Source: Lachnospiraceae bacterium UBA7179
GTDB taxonomy: Bacteria > Bacillota > Clostridia > Lachnospirales > Lachnospiraceae
Reading direction: 5' to 3'
NCBI GenBank assembly: GCA_002491195.1
Contig: DKVL01000045.1
Span: forward strand, 1-56,118
DNA: 56,118 nt
This document shows, piece by piece, positions 44,745-51,601 of this stretch (its first letter is position 1; every line of letters starts with the position of its first letter). The position numbers were made by a program, and so were the translations under genes. The notes under the pieces were generated by a model that saw only the letters and a list, made by a program, of their open reading frames with translations, was not told where the DNA came from and did not search any database.

Positions 44745-44838
44745 GGAGCGGTTTGGAGACGCGTGTCTTGGTAAAGACATACACAGCAAACGTACATAAT
44801 GGATTTGGGTTCCACGATAGGAGCCTCCCGGCCGCTCC
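44745..44838 (+). ncRNA. tRNA-like RNA copy 0, degenerate, with insert hairpin
   Basis: GGAGCGG (44745-44751) pairs perfectly with CCGCTCC (44832-44838), a 7-bp acceptor-like stem. Inside is a hairpin GTGTCTT-GGTA-AAGACAT (44763-44780) followed by ACACAGCAA, matching the inserts of the other copies. Then comes an anticodon-arm-like TGGA-loop-TCCA with TGG at anticodon position. Canonical D and T arms are missing: GGAG (44755-44758) instead can pair with CTCC (44825-44828), making a long rod. It is either a decayed copy or a specialised, non-tRNA-shaped member. Confidence 0.55.
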
Positions 44839-44845
44839 TGCTTAT

Positions 44846-44962
44846 AGGGCTATAGCTCAGTTGGTAGAGCAGGAAAAAAGGAGCTTTGACAAAAGCTCAT
44901 GCAGCAATTTTCTGATTGGACTTATAATCCCCTTGCCGCCGGTTCGAGTCCGGCTAGCCCTG
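44846..44962 (+). ncRNA. tRNA-like RNA copy 1 with 44-nt insert in the anticodon stem
   Basis: Acceptor AGGGCTA (44846-44852) with TAGCCCT (44955-44961), U8-A9, D arm GCTC-8 nt-GAGC with GG in the loop, T arm GCCGG-TTCGAGT-CCGGC. After the two first anticodon-stem bases (44872-44873) a 44-nt insert (44874-44917) intervenes; then GGA-CTTATAA-TCCCC completes a perfect 5-bp stem with UAU at the anticodon. The insert has the 7-bp hairpin GAGCTTT-GACA-AAAGCTC (44881-44898) then ATGCAGC. No CCA is encoded. Too short for a group I intron. Either an extra arm in the mature RNA or a spliced segment. Confidence 0.8.
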
Positions 44963-44998
44963 CTGCTCATATAAAATTGAAATGAAATAAGAATATGG

Positions 44999-45109
44999 GG
45001 GGCCATAGCTCAGCGGTAGAGCAACGGAATCTTGACAAAGATTCACACAGCAACGTTCATCAAAGGACTGTTAATCCTCAATTCTTCGGTTCGAATCCGA
45101 ATGGCCCCT
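44999..45109 (+). ncRNA. tRNA-like RNA copy 2 with ~40-nt insert in the anticodon stem
   Basis: Acceptor GGGGCCA (44999-45005) with TGGCCCC (45102-45108), U8-A9, D arm GCTC-AGCGGTA-GAGC, T arm TTCGG-TTCGAAT-CCGAA, all perfect. The insert begins right after position 26 (45023) and ends just before GGA-CTGTTAA-TCC (anticodon GUU). The outermost anticodon pair is A-C. Insert hairpin GAATCTT-GACA-AAGATTC (45027-45044) keeps the loop of copy 1 with a different paired stem, then ACACAGCAA. No CCA. Confidence 0.8.
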
Positions 45110-45111
45110 TT

Positions 45112-45140
45112 GGTCGCAGGTTCGAGTCCTGTCGGTTCCA
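45112..45140 (+). pseudogene. Orphan tRNA 3' half (T arm and acceptor 3' strand)
   Basis: GGTC, then T arm GCAGG-TTCGAGT-CCTGT (45116-45132) and CGGTTCC-A (45133-45140). The matching 5' acceptor GGAACCG is not found nearby. It follows copy 2 by 2 nt and is probably a remnant of a tRNA gene cut by insertion or recombination in the array. Confidence 0.7.
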
Positions 45141-45167
45141 ATATAATAAAATAGTAAACAAAATCAT

Positions 45168-45282
45168 GGGGCTGTAGCTCAGACTGGGTAGAGCGGTGAA
45201 AAAGGAGCTTTGACAAAAGCTCATGCAGCGATTTACATGGATATGATCCCACGTGTCGCAGGTTCGAATCCTGCCAGCTCCA
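45168..45282 (+). ncRNA. tRNA-like RNA copy 3 with 40-nt insert in the anticodon stem
   Basis: Acceptor GGGGCTG (45168-45174) with CAGCTCC (45275-45281, one G-U) and A73; D arm GCTC-10 nt-GAGC; T arm GCAGG-TTCGAAT-CCTGC. Anticodon stem GTG (45196-45198) is split from GG (45239-45240) by a 40-nt insert; joined they pair perfectly with CCCAC. Loop ATATGAT resembles tRNA-His but with AUG in place of GUG. Insert hairpin identical to copy 1 (45205-45222), then ATGCAGC. About 80 nt separate it from the DUF2828 start. Confidence 0.8.
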
Positions 45283-45361
45283 ATTTCTGCAAAACAATAT
45301 ACGAAGTGCGCACCAATGCAGGGATGATGTTCCCTGTGCCAATGAAAGGGAGGGAATCAAA

Positions 45362-46924
45362 ATGGGATTCATGCAGAATGTTAAGAACATGTTGAATAAT
45401 GAATACAATACATCTGTGACGGAAAACGGTGCAGTTGGATACAGAACGTCAGGAAAAGCGCTGCTTGATCTGAATTTTGCAGTTTCCTCGTTCCGGAATG
45501 CTTCGCCGGAAGAGATCACAGCGCAGTTTGTGAAGGCTTACTATGAAGATCCAAGACTTGCAATTCGCTGGCTGTTCTATGCGGGCGATGTACGGCAGGG
45601 GCTTGGAGAGCGCCGACTGTTCAAAACGATCCTGCTGTATCTGGCACAGAGCAATATCGGGATCGCACGGGTTTTGCTGCCATTGATACCAGAGTATTCG
45701 CGCTGGGATATCGTTGTAGCGCTGATGGACTCGCCGCTTGCAGAGGAAGCTGTGGAGATGATACAGCGGCAGCTGCAGGAGGACAGCACGAACAGAGAGA
45801 AGGGAATTTCCATCAGTCTTTGCGCTAAATGGCTCCCGTCTGAGAATGCGTCCGCAGACCACACAAAGCGGATGGCGCGTGTATTGGCAAAGCGGCTGTC
45901 CATGACAAACAGACAGTATCGGCGGATGCTGGCGTCTTACAGGCAGTATCTGGATGTTGTGGAAGTGAAGATGAGCAGCAGGCGATGGGCTGATATTCAC
46001 TATGAGGCGGTTCCGTCAAGGGCAAATCTGGTGTACAATACTGCGTTTCTGCGGAATGACGAGGAGCGCCGCAGGGAGTTTCTCGGCGCTGTGAAAAAAG
46101 GGGAAAAAACAATCCATGCAGGCGTACTTTATCCATATGACATCGTACATTCTTATATAGATCTTGACAAAAGACCTGGATGGGTGTATGTAAAACCTGT
46201 CGACGACACGCTGGAAGAACTGTGGAAAGCGTTGCCTGACTATGTTCAGGGGGCTGGAAATACGCTCTGTATCGCAGACGGTTCCGGAAGTATGTGGACC
46301 AGGGTTGGAAGTACCGGAGTCTCCTGCCTGGAGGTGGCGGATGCGATCGCGATCTATTTCTCAGAACGCTGTACAGGACAGTTTAAAGATACCTACATTA
46401 CTTTCAGTCAGACACCTCAGTTTGTAGATCTGTCAAAAGGAAAAACACTGTATGATAAGCTGAGTATTGCGATCCATCACAATGAGGTGGCAAATACGAA
46501 TATCGAGGCGGTATTTGAACTGATCCTGGATACAGCGCTCAAATATCACATGCCGCAGAAAGAACTTCCAACGAATCTGCTGATCTTGTCCGACATGGAG
46601 TTTGACACGGCGACAAGGAGTAGTGTCAACGGACGGTGGGTATCGCCTGACGAGAAGCTGTTTGACACCTTTGCAAGAAGGTATGCAGCGCACGGATATC
46701 GTCTGCCGAGGCTGGTATTCTGGAATATCTGCAGCAGGACCAAGACAATCCCCCTCAGGGAGAATGCGCTTGGCGTGGCTCTGGTAAGCGGTTTTTCTCC
46801 TGCGATCGCAAAGATGGTGCTCAGCAATGAGATTGATCCGTACAAGGCGCTTGTGGAACAGCTGATGGTGCCAAGGTATGATGCCGTTGAGGAAGCGATA
46901 GAAAGTGTATTGGAGCGAGACTAA
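45362..46924 (+). CDS. DUF2828 (TROVE-like + von Willebrand A) protein, Ro60-like
   Basis: A 520-residue protein. The N-terminal ~290 residues are helical-repeat like, with DPRLAIRWLFYAGDVRQGLGERR, IPEYSRWD and CAKWLPSENAS, which I recognise as DUF2828. The C-terminal vWA domain has a MIDAS DGSGS (Asp306, Ser308, Ser310), a Thr in ANTNIEA and SDMEFD. This layout parallels TROVE/Ro60 proteins, which hold misfolded RNAs and Y RNAs. The tRNA-like array directly upstream, on the same strand and without a terminator, is the likely RNA partner (inference). GGGAGG ribosome binding site. Confidence 0.85.
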   Translation: MGFMQNVKNMLNNEYNTSVTENGAVGYRTSGKALLDLNFAVSSFRNASPEEITAQFVKAYYEDPRLAIRWLFYAGDVRQGLGERRLFKTILLYLAQSNIGIARVLLPLIPEYSRWDIVVALMDSPLAEEAVEMIQRQLQEDSTNREKGISISLCAKWLPSENASADHTKRMARVLAKRLSMTNRQYRRMLASYRQYLDVVEVKMSSRRWADIHYEAVPSRANLVYNTAFLRNDEERRREFLGAVKKGEKTIHAGVLYPYDIVHSYIDLDKRPGWVYVKPVDDTLEELWKALPDYVQGAGNTLCIADGSGSMWTRVGSTGVSCLEVADAIAIYFSERCTGQFKDTYITFSQTPQFVDLSKGKTLYDKLSIAIHHNEVANTNIEAVFELILDTALKYHMPQKELPTNLLILSDMEFDTATRSSVNGRWVSPDEKLFDTFARRYAAHGYRLPRLVFWNICSRTKTIPLRENALGVALVSGFSPAIAKMVLSNEIDPYKALVEQLMVPRYDAVEEAIESVLERD

Positions 46925-47065
46925 ATAATTTGCATGGCTTGATACAACTTGATTATGCTATTACTTTCAAAAAACTGTAATAAAATGCAAGTTTTTTATA
47001 GGTTCACGGTATGTTATACTAAAGACATTATAACAATATGTTTTTATAATCAGGAAAGGATTATT

Positions 47066-47257
47066 ATGCTTGGGGTGTCTGATATTGTAAAGGATTCTGT
47101 TGTTGAGTTCTCACGGCTGCAAAACTGGATGCTGTCAGCAAGAGAGAACAATGACACAAATACATATAACATGATGCTTGATCGTTATATTGAGCTAAAA
47201 GTAATACTTTCTGCAGCAGGTGTAAACATTACGGAATTGGATAAGATTAAAAATTAG
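47066..47257 (+). CDS. Small conserved-looking protein of unknown function
   Basis: A 63-residue mostly helical protein (SDIVKDSVVEFSRLQNWML ... MMLDRYIELKVIL). AGGAAAGG lies before the ATG at 47066; the frame is open from 46949. No family recognised. A clean terminator follows, which supports a real transcript. Confidence 0.65.
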   Translation: MLGVSDIVKDSVVEFSRLQNWMLSARENNDTNTYNMMLDRYIELKVILSAAGVNITELDKIKN

Positions 47258-47273
47258 TATTGGGTATATAGTC

Positions 47274-47305
47274 AAAAAAGGGTGTATAGAATGACACTCT
47301 TTTTT
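47274..47305 (+). terminator. Rho-independent terminator
   Basis: AAAAAAGGGTGT pairs with ACACTCTTTTTT over 12 bp with an 8-nt loop; the T-run doubles as tail. Confidence 0.85.
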
Positions 47306-47456
47306 GTTTTCCGGGAACGCGTGCGTAATAGGGATTTCAAACTGGTTGTATACATAAAATAAAAAACAGAGATGGATTGATCTTTTTTAAAAATTTTTCA
47401 GTCTTATATATTAGTATCGATACAAAGAGTAACAAATTTCCTTGCAGGGGTGACAA

Positions 47457-48002
47457 ATGATTAATCAGAGAGACAGACAGGCGATCGTCCAGTCAGCGGT
47501 CGAGAAATATTATGATGACATCTATCGTTTCTGTCGGTATTACACAGGAAACGAGACGGATTCTTATGACATTGCGCAGGAAGTATTCTTAAGGTTTCTA
47601 AAATATCTGGATTCCTGCGGCCACAGCAATCTCAAAGGGTATCTGTTTATGATCGCGCGCAATCTTTGCTGTGACTATTTCCGCAATCTGTCCGCCCAGA
47701 GAGAAAACACGTTTTCTCTCGATGCTGCGGAAAATGCAGCAGATTGTGCGGCAAAAAAGTGCATAGGATATGGAAGATCTATTGAAGATTGCGACAGCGA
47801 ACTGTTCCTGCGGGAGCTGCTGCAGGGCATTGCACCCGAGCAGAGAGAGGTTGTGATCTTAAGAATCCATGATGGGCTGAAATTCCGCGAAATTGCCAAA
47901 ATCACAGGGTGCAGTGTGTCAACGGCAAAATCGCGGTTCCGATTGGGAATCGCGGGTATCCGGAAAAAAATAGAAACTGAGAATGGAGGGTATTATGGGT
48001 GA
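47457..48002 (+). CDS. ECF-type RNA polymerase sigma factor
   Basis: A 181-residue sigma-70 family protein. Region 2 (YYDDIYRFCRYYTGNETDSYDIAQEVFLRF, shown as start and end of the region) and region 4 (EQREVVILRIHDGLKFREI) with the TGCSVSTAKSRF helix-turn-helix are clear. Its stop overlaps the next start, so the next membrane protein may be its anti-sigma or a cotranscribed target. Confidence 0.92.
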   Translation: MINQRDRQAIVQSAVEKYYDDIYRFCRYYTGNETDSYDIAQEVFLRFLKYLDSCGHSNLKGYLFMIARNLCCDYFRNLSAQRENTFSLDAAENAADCAAKKCIGYGRSIEDCDSELFLRELLQGIAPEQREVVILRIHDGLKFREIAKITGCSVSTAKSRFRLGIAGIRKKIETENGGYYG

Positions 48003-48744
48003 ACAATATGGCGATATCAAAGAATTGTTTGACAAAAATGACAGCAGCGTTATCATTGATGCTTCCCGCAAACAGGAGACATTAAAGAGTGTGAAAAGGA
48101 ATCTGATTCAACAGTCAGCTTTGTCAATGGGTAGTAACTGGCAGATATTAAAATATCAGATGTTCTACATGGATAAAACAATTTTGATGATTCATCTGGC
48201 AATTTGCCTTGTGATTATTATTTGGGGCAGCTGTCAGCAGTGGGGACAGATTTCCATGATTGTCTCGGGGGCACTGGGCGCTTTATCACTGCTGGAAGTG
48301 GGGAATCTATTCTTTTCGAGAATGACAGAGCTTGGGGAAAGCTGTTATTTTAATGTGCGCCAGCTTTCGTCCTTTCAAATGGTTTATTCGGGAGTGATCA
48401 GCCTTGTAACATTATTGATTACAACTCTTTTCGCCAGTCTGAAATATCAGCTGGATCTCATGAAAACTGGTCTTTATATTCTGGTTCCTTTTGTGTTTAC
48501 AGAATGTGTCTGTATGACGGTGATGCTCATGGGGATTGGGAGACGAAATCTGCTGCCGCTTATCGCTGCTGGTATCTTTTCGGCACTGTTCTGGGGTGTG
48601 TTAGCCTCTATTCCAAACCTGTATGAGACGTCAGCGCTGGTTTTCTGGGTACTGGCCCTGATTGCCGGCATTGGTATTTTGGCAATACAGGTCAGAAGAT
48701 TTTTTAGTGCGTTGGATAAGGGGGAAATCATATGTGCAGATTAG
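47995..48744 (+). CDS. Membrane protein coupled to the ECF sigma factor
   Basis: A 249-residue protein: soluble N-terminal part (about 1-60) and six hydrophobic helices. The position overlapping the sigma gene suggests an anti-sigma-like or ABC-associated role, as in Firmicute loci of sigma - membrane protein - ABC ATPase - permease. Start at 47995 follows GGAGGG. No zinc anti-sigma motif is seen. Confidence 0.8.
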   Translation: MGEQYGDIKELFDKNDSSVIIDASRKQETLKSVKRNLIQQSALSMGSNWQILKYQMFYMDKTILMIHLAICLVIIIWGSCQQWGQISMIVSGALGALSLLEVGNLFFSRMTELGESCYFNVRQLSSFQMVYSGVISLVTLLITTLFASLKYQLDLMKTGLYILVPFVFTECVCMTVMLMGIGRRNLLPLIAAGIFSALFWGVLASIPNLYETSALVFWVLALIAGIGILAIQVRRFFSALDKGEIICAD

Positions 48745-49703
48745 AATTGGTGGGACTGGAAAAAACATACGGCAGTAAAAAACAGGAGAAGCGGGCTGTG
48801 CAGAACCTGACGGCAGACTTTGGGCATGGTGTATATGGACTGCTTGGCGAAAATGGAGCTGGAAAGACGACGCTGATGCGCATGATCGTTGGTATTTTGA
48901 AGCCGACACAGGGACAGATTACCTGTGACGGAATCCCGATCGGGCAGCTTGGCGGAGCCTATCGGAATCTGCTGGGTTATCTGCCGCAGGATTTTGGATA
49001 TTACAAGGAGTTCAGCGCAGTGCGGTTTCTAAGCTATATCGCCGCATTAAAGGCGATTGCGCCAAATACTGCAAAAGAGCGGATCGAACAGTTGTTGGAG
49101 ACAGTGGGGCTGGCAGATGAGAGAAATAAGAAGTTAAAGACTTTTTCGGGTGGTATGCTGCGGCGGATTGGCATTGCACAGGCTCTTTTGAATGAGCCTA
49201 AGATCTTGATTCTGGATGAGCCGACAGCGGGGCTTGATCCTAAGGAGCGCGTGCGTTTCCGGAATATTATCAGCGCGCTGGGAAAGGACAGGATTGTGAT
49301 TTTGTCAACGCATATTGTGTCCGATGTGGAGTATATCGCTGACCGGATTATGATCATGAAGCAGGGCCGGTTAATCAAGGCGGGCACGCAGGCACAGATT
49401 CTAGAGCCTGTAGCGGGCTGCGTCTGGAACTGCATAGTGCCTGTGAAAATGGCGGACGAGCTCAATGCGGCTTACGCGGTGAGCAATCTTAGAAGTTATA
49501 ACGCCGATTATAACGGAAATTATGGTAAGTACAATCAAGATAACAGCGAGGCATGTGACGCAGTGAATGGTAGAAATGCGGCAAGTGACAAAAATCAGAA
49601 AGAGCAAGTGGAGCTTCGCATCGTGTCAAAAGAAAAGCCGCACCCTGACGCAGTGGCAGTGGAACCGGTCTTAGAGGATGCGTATCTGTACTATTATATT
49701 TAG
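48732..49703 (+). CDS. ABC transporter ATP-binding protein
   Basis: A 323-residue ATPase. Walker A GENGAGKT (39-46), signature TFSGGMLRRIGIAQAL, Walker B ILILDEPTAGLDP and STHIVSD. The C-terminal ~100 residues contain a low-complexity Asn/Tyr/Asp stretch (around 257-280) that is not usual. It overlaps the previous gene by 13 nt; the membrane protein at 49979 is the probable permease. Confidence 0.92.
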   Translation: MCRLELVGLEKTYGSKKQEKRAVQNLTADFGHGVYGLLGENGAGKTTLMRMIVGILKPTQGQITCDGIPIGQLGGAYRNLLGYLPQDFGYYKEFSAVRFLSYIAALKAIAPNTAKERIEQLLETVGLADERNKKLKTFSGGMLRRIGIAQALLNEPKILILDEPTAGLDPKERVRFRNIISALGKDRIVILSTHIVSDVEYIADRIMIMKQGRLIKAGTQAQILEPVAGCVWNCIVPVKMADELNAAYAVSNLRSYNADYNGNYGKYNQDNSEACDAVNGRNAASDKNQKEQVELRIVSKEKPHPDAVAVEPVLEDAYLYYYI

Positions 49704-49978
49704 GAACTGTAGAAAAATAACTGACACATCTGGCGTGTCTATGTCAGGTAATAGCTGTTTATAACTATAATTGAGCAAATTTCCAAAATTGTACAAGAAT
49801 TTTTTAGCCTAAGCAGAGAATGGAATACAAATTTTTAAACAGTGTCCGTACGCACATTACACGCATCTACCGTGCACAATATTTGTGCATTTAACTATGT
49901 CGTGTATAAGAATTTAGCAATCTTTTGAATATGCTCATTTATAGTTTGCAAAAAATTGTTTAGGGACGGAGGATTAAG
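49704..49978. other. Intergenic region with hairpin and an AGGAACTG word
   Basis: 275 bp without a gene. AGGAACTG at 49702-49709 directly follows the stop codon, as at 38783. A hairpin closed by CTGACA/TGTCAG lies at about 49722-49747. The rest is AT-rich with nothing I can name. Confidence 0.4.
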
Positions 49979-51265
49979 ATGAGATTATACAAGATGGAAT
50001 TATACAAAATATGTTCGAAAAAATTGTTTCTATTCAGTGCGCTGGCATCGCTTGCGATCCTGGTGTTATTTTTCTGGAGCCATGTCATGATTCAGGAATC
50101 GACAATAAACGGTGTGACATATACAGGATATCAGGCTGTGCGGATGGACAGAGAGATTACGGAGGAGTTTAAAGGTGTTTTCTCTGACCAGAAGGCAGCA
50201 CAGATTATTGAAAAGTACGGATTTCCCTATGGAGTGAGTGAGGATCACAATGTATTTCTGTACAGAAATTATCTGAATAATTTTGTTATGCAGGGGTTCT
50301 CTGACGGATATTTTCATGGATGGGAGGATTATCATGTGGGAACCTGTGTCTATCCGGTCGCAGAGACTGAACTGGGAAAGGCCAGCGCGGCAACCGGAAA
50401 AACGCTCCTGCTGGAATACAGCTATGGATGGCAGGTGTTCACAGAAGTACTGCAGACAGGATGTGTGATCGAAATGGCTCTGATCGTGCTCGCGCTGTCG
50501 CCTGTTTTTTCAGAGGAAAGCTATAACAATACACGGCAGATTTTGTTCACCACGAAGGAGGGCAAGACAAAAGATGTTATTGCTAAAATTGCTGCGGGAA
50601 TGACGATTGCAATCGGAGTGTATGCCGTGATCGTGATTTTGGACTTTGTGCTGGTCTGGTGTGTGTTTGGGCTGGAAGGAATAAACTGTTTTTACGGTCA
50701 GGTGATGGAAGAATGGAAGTATATTAATAGTTGGAATAACTATCACAGTGCAGAGACAGATTACATGAGCGTGTTTATCGGTTATTTTCTTTTTGCCTGT
50801 TTTCTGGGAATGGCAGAGGCTGGTGCGATCTCACTGTATTTTTCTGCGCACTGCAAAAGTTCCTTTCATTCAGTCATTGTAACGGCTATGAGTATTCTGG
50901 TTCCGCTTCTTTTATTTATGTTGAGTGGTGTCAGGGGGAGCCTTTTTCTTCTGCTGAATAGCTCTGCGTTGATCCTGCCTGGCATAGCGCTCATGTGTTT
51001 TGTTCCCGATCACAGGAATAAAGCATATTCATTTACTGCAAAAACAGTCTGCTGTGTGCTCCCAGCAGCAGCGGGCATTCTCATGGGAAGACGTTTTCTT
51101 TTCTATGTTGCGCTTCCAGTATGGCTGATCATGCGTAATATGTATTCAAATATGGTTTTCTGGAAATCAGTCTATCCCTGGATACAGTCCGCTGTGTTTG
51201 GACTTGCAGCTGCGTTATCCGTGATTTTTCTTGTGTGCAGCTGGAAAAAATATAGGCGTTTGTAG
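49979..51265 (+). CDS. Polytopic membrane protein, probable ABC-2 type permease
   Basis: A 428-residue protein with a first helix near the N-terminus (LFSALASLAILVLFFWS), a large extracellular segment (about 40-150) and at least six more helices. The arrangement fits permeases of ABC-2 transporters with a long first loop. It follows the ATPase at 48732 after a 275-bp gap, so pairing is likely but not certain. GACGGAGG site precedes the ATG. Confidence 0.75.
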   Translation: MRLYKMELYKICSKKLFLFSALASLAILVLFFWSHVMIQESTINGVTYTGYQAVRMDREITEEFKGVFSDQKAAQIIEKYGFPYGVSEDHNVFLYRNYLNNFVMQGFSDGYFHGWEDYHVGTCVYPVAETELGKASAATGKTLLLEYSYGWQVFTEVLQTGCVIEMALIVLALSPVFSEESYNNTRQILFTTKEGKTKDVIAKIAAGMTIAIGVYAVIVILDFVLVWCVFGLEGINCFYGQVMEEWKYINSWNNYHSAETDYMSVFIGYFLFACFLGMAEAGAISLYFSAHCKSSFHSVIVTAMSILVPLLLFMLSGVRGSLFLLLNSSALILPGIALMCFVPDHRNKAYSFTAKTVCCVLPAAAGILMGRRFLFYVALPVWLIMRNMYSNMVFWKSVYPWIQSAVFGLAAALSVIFLVCSWKKYRRL

Positions 51266-51375
51266 AGAAATCAATTGAGGAAAGCAGTTTTTGGGTATAT
51301 AATAAAAATATTGACAAATGATATTTGCCAAGGTATAAAAGAATCCGTTTACAAAAGAAAAAGGGGAAAAATTAA

Positions 51376-51558
51376 ATGGAACAGTATATGTGCCCTAAAT
51401 GCAGGACAAAAGTATTGGTGAAGGAGGGAAAACGGCTGCCATCGCTGTATTGTCAAAACTGTATGAAAACCAGACAGTTAACAATGCTACGGATGATACA
51501 TCCGCTCTACACACAACCGTTCGACCAGATTGTTTCGCAAAGCCATGCGAGAAGCTGA
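51376..51558 (+). CDS. Small zinc-ribbon protein, possibly a fragment
   Basis: A 60-residue frame with CPKCRTKVLVKEG ... LYCQNC, a Cys4 zinc ribbon, in the N-terminal half. The C-terminal half has no recognisable fold. A weak GGGGAAAA lies upstream. It may be the remnant of a longer protein. Confidence 0.4.
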   Translation: MEQYMCPKCRTKVLVKEGKRLPSLYCQNCMKTRQLTMLRMIHPLYTQPFDQIVSQSHARS

Positions 51559-51601
51559 ATCATTGATATAATGGAAAACACAATATTGGAGGTTATCGCC
51601 T

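Noticed and set aside
44846..45282. Ordinary tRNA genes with group I introns
   Set aside because: Inserts are only 40-44 nt, lack group I core elements, and lie in the anticodon stem rather than the loop.
44753..45395. Short open frames across the tRNA-like array (for example 44753-44974, 44995-45177, 45210-45395)
   Set aside because: They run through tRNA arms and insert hairpins, have no ribosome binding sites and no recognisable protein sequence; the RNA structures explain the sequence better.
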